In this document: piece by piece, positions 35,561 to 44,079 of the stretch
Numbering within the stretch: the first letter of the stretch is position 1
Layout of the letters: every line of letters starts with the position of its first letter
Source of the DNA: Lautropia mirabilis
GTDB taxonomy: Bacteria; Pseudomonadota; Gammaproteobacteria; Burkholderiales; Burkholderiaceae_E
Assembly: GCF_900637555.1 (NCBI RefSeq)
Contig: NZ_LR134378.1
Location: 320,001-384,000 of the forward strand
Direction of reading: 5' to 3'
Length of the DNA: 64,000 nucleotides
Made by a program: the position numbers and the translations under genes
The notes under the pieces: generated by a model
Told to the model about the DNA's origin: nothing
What the model saw: the letters and a program-made list of their open reading frames with translations, nothing else
The model's database searches: none

Positions 35561-36472
35561 ATGACCCCGCCGGACAGCCTGCCCGCCACGCCCGCCCCTG
35601 CCACCCCACCCCGTACGGGCACAGGTGCGCCCCGACGACAGCGCCCGCCCTTCATCCGGCCGGTGCGCATCGGACGTGACGCCGGCGCGCTGGCCGGCAT
35701 CTACCAGCCCGTTGCCGAGCCCCGGCCCGAGACCGCCGTGCTCATCTGCAACCCCTTCGGCCAGGAAGCCATCCGCGCCCAGCGCTCGCTGCGCGTGGTG
35801 GCCGAACGGCTGTCCCGGCAGGGTGTGCCCTCGCTGCGCTTCGACTACTTCGGTACCGGAGACTCCCCCGGCGAGGACGGCAGCGGCCATCTCACCCGCT
35901 GGCGGCAGGACATCCTGCTGGCCGATGTCCACCTGCGCCAGCTCAGCGGCTGCCAGACCACCATCTGGATGGGACTGCGCCTGGGCGCCACCCTGGCCCT
36001 GCAGGCGGCCGAACTCATCGGCGACCTGCCCCGGCCGCGCCGCATCATCCTGTGGGAACCCGTCCTGGACGGCGAACAGTACCTGGGACACCTGGCCCGG
36101 ATGAACGAGTTCTGGACCCGCCAGCGCAACGTCACCAGCGAAGCCCTGGGCTTTGCCCTCACCACCCGCATCCGCCGGCACCTTGAGGCCATCCGGCCGA
36201 ACGGTCTTCCCCTTCCGGCCGGCAGCATGCTGGACCTGCTGGGCACCAAGGACCTGCCGGGCCGCAACACCTTCATCGGCCACTGCCGCAGCCACGACGC
36301 GCCGCTCCAGGACCTCCTGCTCGAAAGCACCGTCGAATGGACCTCCAACACCGCCCTGGACAGCCAGTGGGTGCCCGACGAAGCCATTGCTGCCCTGCTG
36401 GAAATCTGCAGCCAGCCCGCCGGCACCCCGGCCAAGGAAAGCTCCCTGGCCGCCCCGCCCCAGGCGCAGTAG
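35561..36472 (+). CDS. Alpha/beta hydrolase-fold protein lacking nucleophile serine
   Basis: 303 aa, similar to the alpha/beta hydrolases found in EPS and exosortase A-type clusters (hydrolase 2 type). The N-terminal 30 residues are Pro/Ala/Thr-rich. Landmarks are CNPFGQEAIRAQRSL and LRFDYFGTGDS. The nucleophile elbow reads WMGLRLGATLAL, with Arg where hydrolases have Ser, so it may not act as a serine hydrolase. The ATG at 35561 was chosen over an in-frame TTG at 35549. It is followed 22 bases later by a second hydrolase gene. Confidence 0.8.
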   Translation: MTPPDSLPATPAPATPPRTGTGAPRRQRPPFIRPVRIGRDAGALAGIYQPVAEPRPETAVLICNPFGQEAIRAQRSLRVVAERLSRQGVPSLRFDYFGTGDSPGEDGSGHLTRWRQDILLADVHLRQLSGCQTTIWMGLRLGATLALQAAELIGDLPRPRRIILWEPVLDGEQYLGHLARMNEFWTRQRNVTSEALGFALTTRIRRHLEAIRPNGLPLPAGSMLDLLGTKDLPGRNTFIGHCRSHDAPLQDLLLESTVEWTSNTALDSQWVPDEAIAALLEICSQPAGTPAKESSLAAPPQAQ

Positions 36473-36494
36473 TTCCCAACACGGAGAGACCGGC

Positions 36495-37409
36495 ATGGAT
36501 GCATCCGTCATTCCCTATCGTGAAGAAACCCTCTGCTTCGGGCCCGAGGCGCGCCTGATCGGCACCATCACCCAGCCCGCCGACAGGCCGGCCCGGCCCG
36601 GCAGCCAGCCCGGCCTCATCCTGCTCAACGCCGGCATGCTGCCGCGCGTGGGCCCCCACCGGCTCAACGTCGAACTGGCGCGCACCGCCGCCGCCCAGGG
36701 ACTCACCGCCATCCGCTTCGACCTGCCCGGCCTGGGGGACAGCGGCTTCACCAGCAGCCGCCTCTCGCACGAGGACCAGACCCGCGCTGCCATCGAGGAC
36801 GCCATGGCATTGCTGGCCACCACGCCCTTTGCGCCCGACCGCTTTCTCATTGCTGGCCTGTGCTCCGGCGCAGACGCGGGCTTCCAGATGGCCCAGAACG
36901 ATCCGCGCATCGTCGGGCTCTTCATGATGGAGCCCTACTACTTCCCCAACCGCTTCTCGCGCATGTTCCGCACCCTGCGCCGGCTGCGCGAATACGGCCT
37001 GCGCCGGGCCGTGATCCGCATTGCCCAGAAATTGGGCATTGCGGGTGCCCCACACGCCTCCAACGAGTCCAGCGCCCTGCCGCTGCCGGCTCCCGAGGAA
37101 ACCGTGCGCCAGGCCCCTTCACCCGCACGCTTTGCGCACGACCTGGAGGTCCTGCTCAAGCGCGGCGTCAACATCCGGCTGGTCTACGCCAACACGCTGA
37201 TGGGCCGCTACGACCTGCGCCACCATCACCACCACATCTTCAGCCGCCTGGGCCAGCCGGCGCACTTCGCCGTCGAGATGGTGCCCCACACCGACCACGT
37301 CTTCACCCGCATCGAGGCCCGTCGGCACCTCATCCGCGGCATGGCCGCCTGGCTTCAGCACTTCCAGGCCCAGCCCCCGGCCCCTGAAGCGGAGCCGGGC
37401 GCGGCCTGA
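36495..37409 (+). CDS. Alpha/beta hydrolase, polysaccharide-cluster type
   Basis: 304 aa. The oxyanion-loop region is LILLNAGMLPRVGPHRLNVELAR, and the nucleophile elbow GLCSGADAG has a proper Ser. The likely acid and His lie in the C-terminal third (PHTDHVF). A natural five-His run occurs in LRHHHHHIF. The ATG has GGAG 8 bases upstream. It pairs with the preceding hydrolase-fold gene; such pairs occur with exosortase A/EPS loci, where they may act on acyl groups. No exosortase or PEP-CTERM protein is visible here. It converges with the PHP gene, 7 bases apart. Confidence 0.82.
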   Translation: MDASVIPYREETLCFGPEARLIGTITQPADRPARPGSQPGLILLNAGMLPRVGPHRLNVELARTAAAQGLTAIRFDLPGLGDSGFTSSRLSHEDQTRAAIEDAMALLATTPFAPDRFLIAGLCSGADAGFQMAQNDPRIVGLFMMEPYYFPNRFSRMFRTLRRLREYGLRRAVIRIAQKLGIAGAPHASNESSALPLPAPEETVRQAPSPARFAHDLEVLLKRGVNIRLVYANTLMGRYDLRHHHHHIFSRLGQPAHFAVEMVPHTDHVFTRIEARRHLIRGMAAWLQHFQAQPPAPEAEPGAA

Positions 37410-37416
37410 CGGGGGC

Positions 37417-38238
37417 TCAGTTCGCGTACATGCGCTGCGGGATGACGCCCTGCGGCGCAGCCGCCGGCGTGGCCTGTTGAGGCTGCGCCAGCGGCAGCTC
37501 CTCACCCGGCTCGGCCACCCGTTCGGCCAGAATGCGCGCCGGGTTTTCTTCCGTCAGCCGGTAGGCAATGCCCATGCCGAAATGCTGGGACAGATAGCGG
37601 CGTGCCTCGCCCATGCGCGGCGGCCGATGCGCCAGATTGTGCGCATCGCTGGCCACCACATGCGCCAGCCCGCGCGTCAGCAGCGTGTGCGCCGTCTGCC
37701 CCGCCGAACGCCCGAAGGCGCCAACCACCGAGGCCGCCGTCAGCTGCAGCATGCAGCCCATGTCCACGAAGGGCTTGATGATGTCCGGGTTGCGCATCAC
37801 CGCCTTGTTGCGCTCGGGGTGGGCAATGAGCCAGTGCACCCCCTGATCGGCGAACATCCGGCAGGCCACATCCGAACCGTGCGGAATGGCCCCATCCGGA
37901 AACTCCAGCAGCATCATCTTCTTGCCGTTGAGCCCGCCGATCATGGGCAGCTCGCCCCGGGCGAACATGTCGAACACGTCCGGATGCAGGTGAACCTCGC
38001 CGCCCAGCCGCACGTCCAGCGGAATGCCAGCTTCCCACAGCGCCTGCCGGTACTCGGCAAACACGGGCAGCAGCGACGAGCGCTGGTTGTCGAACACGCC
38101 GGGGTAGACATGAGGCGTCAGCACCGACGTATGGATGCCGTTGGCCACGGCCGCACGCGCCAGCTCCAGCGCGTCCTCCATCGTCCGTGACCCGTCATCC
38201 ACGCCCGGCAGCAAATGGCAATGCAGATCGATCATCAT
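37417..38238 (-). CDS. PHP-family tyrosine-protein phosphatase (CpsB/YwqE type), copy 2
   Basis: 273 aa. Same metal motifs as the gene at 23009: HCHLLPGVDDGSR, LTPH, GGEVHLHP, AHPERNKAVMRNPD, ASDAHN. GAGG precedes ATGATG at 38238/38235. The C-terminal ~35 residues are Gln/Pro/Ala-rich and absent from copy 1. It is presumably the phosphatase for the Wzc-like protein at 40385, from which it is separated by the oxidoreductase gene. The two copies are clearly homologous but diverged. Confidence 0.92.
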   Translation of the reverse strand: MMIDLHCHLLPGVDDGSRTMEDALELARAAVANGIHTSVLTPHVYPGVFDNQRSSLLPVFAEYRQALWEAGIPLDVRLGGEVHLHPDVFDMFARGELPMIGGLNGKKMMLLEFPDGAIPHGSDVACRMFADQGVHWLIAHPERNKAVMRNPDIIKPFVDMGCMLQLTAASVVGAFGRSAGQTAHTLLTRGLAHVVASDAHNLAHRPPRMGEARRYLSQHFGMGIAYRLTEENPARILAERVAEPGEELPLAQPQQATPAAAPQGVIPQRMYAN

Positions 38239-38370
38239 CCCGTCCTCAGTTCGTGCCGGCCTGGGGCCGACAGCCTTCCCGGCCTGTGCCGGCCCAAACC
38301 CTATGCCGTGCCCCGTGCCTGGCCCGGTTGCAACACCGGCCCCCGGCACCCAGCCCGGCCCAAAGAACGA

Positions 38371-38390
38371 AACCGGCCAGATGGCCGGTT
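38371..38390 (-). terminator. Terminator of the oxidoreductase gene
   Basis: AACCGGCCA / TGGCCGGTT, a 9-bp perfect stem. Reading leftward it is followed by TCGTTCTTT. Confidence 0.6.
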
Positions 38391-38449
38391 CCTCATGCGT
38401 TCAGGCGGCCGGGCTCAGAGCGCCCGGCCCGGCCATGCCGGGGCAGCGC

Positions 38450-39535
38450 TCAGACCGAGCCCACGGCATCCTGCCTGAATTCATCGATGGCCACCTCGCG
38501 GCCTTCCCAGGCCGACCGATAGCCTGCCGACAGCAGTGCCAGCGAGCGCAGGCCCTGCGAGCCGTCGGTATCCGGCGTGGCGCGTCCGCGCAGCACCTCG
38601 ATGACGTTGTGATAGTACAACGGATGGCCGAAACCATACACCGAAGCCGTCTCGTAGTTCGAATTGAGGATCTGCTCGTCCTCGGGACGCTTGTCCTCGA
38701 ACTCCCAGTGCTCGATCTTGTTGACGGCCACACCGCCCACCTTCACGGTGCCCTTCTCGCCCAGCACCACGATGCTGCCTTCCATGTTCTTCGGATAGGT
38801 CAGCATGGTGACGTTGATGCTGCCCAGCGCACCGTTCTTCCAGCGCACGCTCATCACGCCGGTGTCCTCGGCCTCAATGTCACGTGCCAGCGTGGCCGTG
38901 TAGGCATGCACCCGGTCGACGGGGCCGATCATCCAGTCCAGCAGGTCCACGTAGTGGCTGGCCTGGTTCATGAAGGCACCACCGTCCAGCGCCCAGGTGC
39001 CGCGCCAGGGGGCGGCGTCGTAGTACGATTGCGGCCGCGTCCAGAAGACGTTGATCACCGCCATGTAGATCTTGCCGAAGCGGCCCTGACGGATGGCATT
39101 GCGCAGCGCCTGCAGCGTGGCGTTCTTGCGGTTCTGCTTCACCACGAACAGGTACACGCCGGCCTTCTGACAGGCGGCGTACATGGCCAGGCCGTCCTTC
39201 CAGCGGGTGGCCATGGGCTTTTCGCTGATGACATGACGCCCGCTGCGCGCCACCTCGATGGCCTGCTCCGAGTGCAGGCCCGAAGGCGTGGTCAGCACCA
39301 CGATGTCGGCCGTGGTTTCCTTCAGCATGTCGGTCAGCGAGGCATGACCCCGGGCGCCGGTACGCGCCACCGCCTTCTGCAGGGCTTCCGGATCGATGTC
39401 ACAGACATCCACCAGTTCTGCCTGGTCGGCGTGTTTTTCCAGCGCATCGAAGTGATTGGCCGAAATGCGGCCACAGCCCACCAGCGCGAAGCGGATCTTG
39501 CGGCTGTCTGGGACTTTTACGGTATTTGAGACCAA
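38450..39535 (-). CDS. Gfo/Idh/MocA oxidoreductase, WbpB/WlbA-like
   Basis: 361 aa NAD(P)-dependent sugar dehydrogenase. The Rossmann motif VGCGRISANHFDAL is near residue 17. EKPMATRWKDG carries the catalytic Lys, and GGAFMNQASHYVDLLDWM the active-site Asp/His region. Overall it resembles WbpB/WlbA, which oxidise C3 of UDP-GlcNAcA. The start is TTG at 39535, with AAGGAG 8 bases upstream; upstream ATGs at 39589 and 39667 lack such a site. It has the same inferred pathway as the acetyltransferase (50283) and aminotransferase (50989). Confidence 0.85.
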   Translation of the reverse strand: MVSNTVKVPDSRKIRFALVGCGRISANHFDALEKHADQAELVDVCDIDPEALQKAVARTGARGHASLTDMLKETTADIVVLTTPSGLHSEQAIEVARSGRHVISEKPMATRWKDGLAMYAACQKAGVYLFVVKQNRKNATLQALRNAIRQGRFGKIYMAVINVFWTRPQSYYDAAPWRGTWALDGGAFMNQASHYVDLLDWMIGPVDRVHAYTATLARDIEAEDTGVMSVRWKNGALGSINVTMLTYPKNMEGSIVVLGEKGTVKVGGVAVNKIEHWEFEDKRPEDEQILNSNYETASVYGFGHPLYYHNVIEVLRGRATPDTDGSQGLRSLALLSAGYRSAWEGREVAIDEFRQDAVGSV

Positions 39536-40384
39536 GGGTAAGACTCCTTCACGAACACTCGGCGTTGTGCTGCGAACATCGATGCACATCGGCCATTGCT
39601 CGCGGGTTGCTGCCAACGATTCCGGACAGGCCCGGCAGGCCGCGCAGCTTCTGGCTGCACCTTGCACCGGGTCCCTCCGTCGGAAACCATCCGCTCAACA
39701 TCGCGGGAAAGCCAAGCATAGCCAGTTCGCGTCATGCCAGGGACCAAGAAACGCACAGATCACCCAACAGCCAGGGTGATGAGCATCTCACCATAGTCAG
39801 CCACTAACGAAAACACCATGCAATAGCTTCAAGCAGCAATCCGTCGCCGCGGAACCCCTACATGATGCACGCTGCCTCCACGTGGCCATGTGTCGGCAGG
39901 TTACATAGGTTCTTTCAAAAGTGCCAACCATCCGCATGTTTCGGTTACACATACGTTTCAAATAGTGGCGATGGCCAAGAAAACGACAGAAAACTTTCCA
40001 CTTCGACCGCCTGCACCTCCGAAATGACCGCCCGACAGACATCACTTTCCGGAACACACCGGACCGCTGCGCGTGACCCATGTCACGGCAAGGTTATATA
40101 ACCCCGCTGACAAAGCCGATCTCCAACAGACTTTTGTCAATGACGGCATAATTCCGTGTTGGCAGAAACAGGGGCTTGCGCCTATGCTGCCCGTCTACCG
40201 GGTCAGCCCTCGTGGCCGGCGCCCGCCCGTCGGGGGCTCTGCCTGCCCCGCGCAGGCATCCGGAAGAGCCCCGCCATGGACCTCACGTCCCCCCGGAGCC
40301 CCTGCCAACCCCCAGACAAACAGCCCGCAGTCCGCTCGTAGCGGTCTGCCTCCGATATCCATCGAACCGCGGCAACCTTCCACT
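39536..40384. other. Long regulatory region upstream of second wzc-like gene
   Basis: About 850 bases without a supported gene, partly AT-richer than its surroundings. A perfect 12-bp palindrome, GGTTATATAACC, lies at 40092-40103 and may overlap a -10. The frame upstream of the Wzc ATG is open to 40073 but is not family-like. The size of the gap suggests regulation of the divergent oxidoreductase and wzc genes. Confidence 0.55.
40073..40102 (+). promoter_or_regulatory. Candidate promoter for wzc-like gene, -10 within a palindrome
   Basis: GTGACC (40073-40078), 18 bp, TATAAC (40097-40102). The -10 lies inside the palindrome GGTTATATAACC, so a dimeric regulator bound there would block or modulate initiation. 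The leader would be about 275 bases. Confidence 0.35.
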
Positions 40385-42604
40385 ATGAACATGTCCAATC
40401 CGTTTCCCGTTGACGACGACCTGCCCATGGCCGAGCCGGTCGGGGTCGCACAACGGCCCGGAGTCGCACTCGTCCGCAGCGCGGCGCCCACCTTCGGCAC
40501 CTATCTGAGCATCGTCCGGGAACGTAAATGGCTGGTGCTCGGCACGGCGGCCGTCGTCACGGTGCTGGCCACCGTGGCCGTCAACCTGATGACGCCCATC
40601 TATCAGGCCAGCGCCACCATCCTCATCGAGAACAACAAGCGCAGCGTGGTGCCGCTGGAAGAGATCTATGGCGTGCCCGCCGGCAGCCGCGAGTTCTTCC
40701 AGACGCAGGCCGAGTTCATGCGTTCGCGCGAAGTGGGCATCCGCGTCATCAAGGCACTGGGCCTTGAGAACAACCCCTACTTCAATCCCGAACTCACCCC
40801 CGAAGGCAAGGAACAGGCCGCCGAGGGCAACGTGAAGGAACTGTCCCAGGAAGCCCTGGAAGAGCAGGTCCTCATGCGCTACAAGGCGGGCCTGGACATC
40901 TCGCCCATCAAGAACAGCCAGCTGGTCGAGATCCGCTTCGAGTCCCCGGATCCGGTGCTGGCCGCCAAGATCGCCAACCAGACGGCCGAGTCCTACATCA
41001 CGGCCGACCTGGACGCGCGCTTCGACATGCAGCAGACCGCCAGCCGCTGGCTGAACGACCGTCTGAACCAGCTGCGCACCGACCTGGAAAACGCCGAAGC
41101 CAACCTGCAGGCCTATCGTGAAGAGATCGGCCTGGTGGCCACGCCCACGTCGGCCCTGGGCGGCAACGAGCGTCAGCTCGACAACTCCTCCGACCGCCTG
41201 ATCGCGGCCCGCGTCGAGCGCCAGCGCCTTGAACAGGTCTATCACCAGGTCCAGCGCGGTTCCCGCAACCGCTACGAGGTGCCCGAGGTCTTCAACAACC
41301 CGGCCGTGGTGGCCGCCCGTGCAGCCGAAGCCAACGCCGAGAAGCGCATGGCCGAGGTGGCCGGCTCCATGGGTGCCTCGCACCCGGCCTACAAGCAGGC
41401 CCAGAGCGAACTGGAACTGGCCCGCAGCAGCCTGCGCAAGCAGTCCGAGGCCGTCATCTCCAGCATCTCCAAGGCCTATGAAGTGGCCCGCGAGACCGAG
41501 CGTGCGCTGGAACAGGAAGTGGCTTCCTCCAAGGGCAACATCCAGGAGATCAACCGCAAGGAAGGCAAGCTGAACGTGCTGCAGCGTGAAGTGGCCACGA
41601 ACCAGCAGATCTACCAGACCTTCCTGGCCAAGGTGAAGGAAACCGACGCCACGGCCGACTTCCAGAACCCGATTGCCCGCGTGGTCGACCCGGCCGTGCC
41701 GCCGCTGCTGGCCGCCAAGCCGCCCAAGCCGCAGCTCATCCTGCTGGCCGCGCTCATCGGCACGCTGCTGGGCGCCATGCTGGCCATCAGCCGCGAGCAG
41801 AAGAACGCCGTCATCCGCTCCAGTGACGAAGTCCAGGAAAAACTGGGCGCCCCGCTGCTGGTGGCCGTGCCCAAGCTGACCGGCGAAGATGCCAAGCAGC
41901 TGCCCATGCTGCAGCACCTGCAGCCCCAGTCGCTGTTCTCCGAGTCGGTGCGTTCTGCCCTCACCGGCGTGCGCCTGTCCCTCATGAACGTCGAGCGGCC
42001 GGTGGTGGCCTTCACCTCCACCCTGCCGGGCGAGGGCAAGTCCACCATGGCGGCCAGCTTCGCCATCGAGCAGGGCCGCACCAAGCGCACGCTGCTGATC
42101 GACTGCGACATGCGCAAGCCCGCCGTGCGCCGCATGCTCAACATCCCCGAGAACACCAAGGGCCTGAGCGACCTGTTCCATGGCGAGCCCATGGAGAACT
42201 GCGTGCTGCCGCTCAACGACCTGGACATCTCGGTGCTGGTGGCCGGTACCCGCGCCCGCAATGCGCATGACCTGGTCATGAGCCCGCGCTTCACCGACGT
42301 GCTGGAGCAGCTGAAGGAGCACTTCGAGCTGATCGTCATCGACACCCCGCCGCTGGAGCTGGTGTCCGACGCGCTGCCCATCGGGGCCAACGCCACGGGC
42401 CTCATCTACGTGGTCAAGGCCAACTCCACGCTCATCCCCATGGCACGTCGTGGTCTGGAGCGCATCGCCGCCGCCAACGTCCGCATTCTCGGCGTCATCC
42501 TCAACAACCACGACTTCGAGAAGGCCGGCCGCTACTACGGCGAGTACAACACCTACGGCGAGACCTACGGCCAGGGCTTCTACGGCGAAGGCCACCAGGG
42601 CTGA
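40385..42604 (+). CDS. Polysaccharide copolymerase / BY-kinase (Wzc-like), copy 2
   Basis: 739 aa. The Wzz domain follows helix ~50-68. A long periplasmic coiled-coil region contains GNVR-like ...QIYQTFLAKVKE, and the second helix is LILLAALIGTLLGAMLA. The kinase has Walker A TLPGEGKSTMA (canonical, unlike copy 1), Walker A' LLIDCDMRKP and Walker B LIVIDTPP. The C-terminal Tyr cluster is RYYGEYNTYGETYGQGFYG. The upstream in-frame region to 40073 is not family-like, so ATG 40385 is used, although its ribosome binding site is weak. Expected to control chain length and export of a polysaccharide. Confidence 0.94.
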   Translation: MNMSNPFPVDDDLPMAEPVGVAQRPGVALVRSAAPTFGTYLSIVRERKWLVLGTAAVVTVLATVAVNLMTPIYQASATILIENNKRSVVPLEEIYGVPAGSREFFQTQAEFMRSREVGIRVIKALGLENNPYFNPELTPEGKEQAAEGNVKELSQEALEEQVLMRYKAGLDISPIKNSQLVEIRFESPDPVLAAKIANQTAESYITADLDARFDMQQTASRWLNDRLNQLRTDLENAEANLQAYREEIGLVATPTSALGGNERQLDNSSDRLIAARVERQRLEQVYHQVQRGSRNRYEVPEVFNNPAVVAARAAEANAEKRMAEVAGSMGASHPAYKQAQSELELARSSLRKQSEAVISSISKAYEVARETERALEQEVASSKGNIQEINRKEGKLNVLQREVATNQQIYQTFLAKVKETDATADFQNPIARVVDPAVPPLLAAKPPKPQLILLAALIGTLLGAMLAISREQKNAVIRSSDEVQEKLGAPLLVAVPKLTGEDAKQLPMLQHLQPQSLFSESVRSALTGVRLSLMNVERPVVAFTSTLPGEGKSTMAASFAIEQGRTKRTLLIDCDMRKPAVRRMLNIPENTKGLSDLFHGEPMENCVLPLNDLDISVLVAGTRARNAHDLVMSPRFTDVLEQLKEHFELIVIDTPPLELVSDALPIGANATGLIYVVKANSTLIPMARRGLERIAAANVRILGVILNNHDFEKAGRYYGEYNTYGETYGQGFYGEGHQG

Positions 42605-42618
42605 TCCTTCAGCCCGCT

Positions 42619-42651
42619 CAGGCAGTGACCTTCCCGGAAGGTCACTGCCTG
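42619..42651 (+). other. Perfect long hairpin after wzc-like gene
   Basis: CAGGCAGTGACCTTCC / GGAAGGTCACTGCCTG, 16 bp complementary with almost no loop. There is no T-run, so it may stabilise the mRNA end or act with the following terminator. Confidence 0.7.
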
Positions 42652-42692
42652 GCACCCGGCGCGCATGGCAGGCCGCATCACACTGCCATGCG

Positions 42693-42732
42693 CCCCATGA
42701 AAAGCGCCCCGCGAGGGGCGTTTTTCATGGGG
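42693..42732 (+). terminator. Strong terminator, likely bidirectional
   Basis: CCCCATGAAAAGCGCCCC / GGGGCGTTTTTCATGGGG stem (one wobble) with loop GCGA and an embedded T5 run. Confidence 0.85.
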
Positions 42733-42761
42733 TGACACACATGCAACCCGGCATTTCAGAA

Positions 42762-42790
42762 TTGTCATTCCGGGTAACAGATCCTATACA
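42762..42790 (+). promoter_or_regulatory. Sigma-70-type promoter for glycosyltransferase-flippase unit
   Basis: TTGTCA (42762-42767), 17 bp, TATACA (42785-42790). It lies directly after the terminator and about 150 bases before the next start codon. Confidence 0.6.
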
Positions 42791-42942
42791 TCATGTCGTT
42801 GCCCCTGCACATCCGTAGGGTATGCTTTCATAGTAAAAGAACCGACACATCTTTCTCTTCCGGTTCCTCTGGCGTCGCTTCACGACAATCCGTGCCGCAT
42901 GCCCTCCGCACGGATCGCCAGGCCGGAGAGACCGCGTTTCCC

Positions 42943-44052
42943 ATGCCCAGAATTGCGCTGCTGACCCGTTACGACACCCAGGGAGCCTCCTCCCGCGTCA
43001 GGACCCTTCAGTACCTGCCCGTGCTGCATCAGGCCGGCATCGAGACCGAACACTTCCCGCTGTTCGACAACGACTACCTGAAACGCATGTATGGCGGGCA
43101 GAGCATCAATCTGCAGCGCCTGCAGCTGCTGGCCCGGCGCATCCTGAAGATGCCCTCCATCACCGGCAGCGGGCGCTTCGACCTGCTCTGGATCGAGAAG
43201 GAGCTGCTGCCCTACCTGCCCTTCGGACTGGAAAAGTGGCTGCTGGACAATGGCGTGCCCTACGTGCTGGATTTCGATGACGCCATCTTCCACAACTACG
43301 ACCAGTCCGGAAATCCCCTGGTGCGGCGTCTGCTGGGCCACAAGATCGACCGCCTGATGGCGGGGGCCCGCCTGGTCATGTGCGGCAACGGCTATCTGGC
43401 CGCACGCGCCCGCAATGCCGGCGCTCCGTGGGTCGAGATCCTGCCCAGCACCATCGACTTCGAGAAGTACCGCCCCCTGCCAGCGCCGCAGCAACCGGTC
43501 ATCTCGGCCGACCATCCACTACGCATCGTCTGGATCGGCTCGCCCTCCACCTCCAAGTATCTGGAAATCATCCGCCCGGTGCTGGAGCAGCTCACCAGCC
43601 GCTACCCGCTGGAGCTGCGCGTCATCGGCGCCGAGGCACGGCAGTGGCCCGGCGTGCAGAGCGTGCACATCCCCTGGGCCAGCGACACCGAGGCCAGGGA
43701 ACTCAACCAGTCCCATCTGGGCATCATGCCGCTGGAAGACACGCCTTGGGAACAGGGCAAGTGCGGCTTCAAGCTCATCCAGTACATGGCGGCCGGCCTG
43801 CCGGTCATCGGCAGTCGGGTCGGCATGAACATCGACATCGTGCAGTCCGGCGTCCACGGCTTTCTGGTCAGCGGCCCCGAGGAATGGACGCAGTCCATCG
43901 AGACACTGGCCGCCTCACCGGAGCTGCGTTCGCGGATGGGTGCCGCAGGTCGCAAGGCCGCCGAGAGCACCTACAGCATCGCCGCCGTGGGTCCGCAGCT
44001 GGTGCAGCTGCTCAAGCAGGCCGCCGGCCCTGCCGCCGCGCGCACCGCCTGA
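42943..44052 (+). CDS. Glycosyltransferase family 4
   Basis: 369 aa GT-B transferase. N-terminal half: LLTRYDTQGASSRVRTLQYLP and LWIEKELLPYLPFGLEKWLL, a form seen in many EPS-cluster GT4 enzymes. C-terminal donor half: IVWIGSPSTSKYLE, then LGIMPLEDTPWEQGKCGFKLIQYMAAGLPV, which carries the EX7E-like acidic pair. The ATG at 42943 gives the family start; the longer frame to 42793 overlaps the promoter. Followed by a flippase gene 27 bases on. Sugar specificity unknown. Confidence 0.88.
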   Translation: MPRIALLTRYDTQGASSRVRTLQYLPVLHQAGIETEHFPLFDNDYLKRMYGGQSINLQRLQLLARRILKMPSITGSGRFDLLWIEKELLPYLPFGLEKWLLDNGVPYVLDFDDAIFHNYDQSGNPLVRRLLGHKIDRLMAGARLVMCGNGYLAARARNAGAPWVEILPSTIDFEKYRPLPAPQQPVISADHPLRIVWIGSPSTSKYLEIIRPVLEQLTSRYPLELRVIGAEARQWPGVQSVHIPWASDTEARELNQSHLGIMPLEDTPWEQGKCGFKLIQYMAAGLPVIGSRVGMNIDIVQSGVHGFLVSGPEEWTQSIETLAASPELRSRMGAAGRKAAESTYSIAAVGPQLVQLLKQAAGPAAARTA

Positions 44053-44079
44053 CCCGCCTGCAGCCCTCGACAGACAAGC

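Noticed and set aside
37210-37235. Artificial His tag (five histidines in the second hydrolase)
   Set aside because: It is internal, in frame with the fold and surrounded by native sequence, so it is natural.
40161-40181. Sigma-54 promoter (TGGCAG ... TTGC) before wzc
   Set aside because: The distance between the GG and GC elements does not match the fixed -24/-12 spacing.
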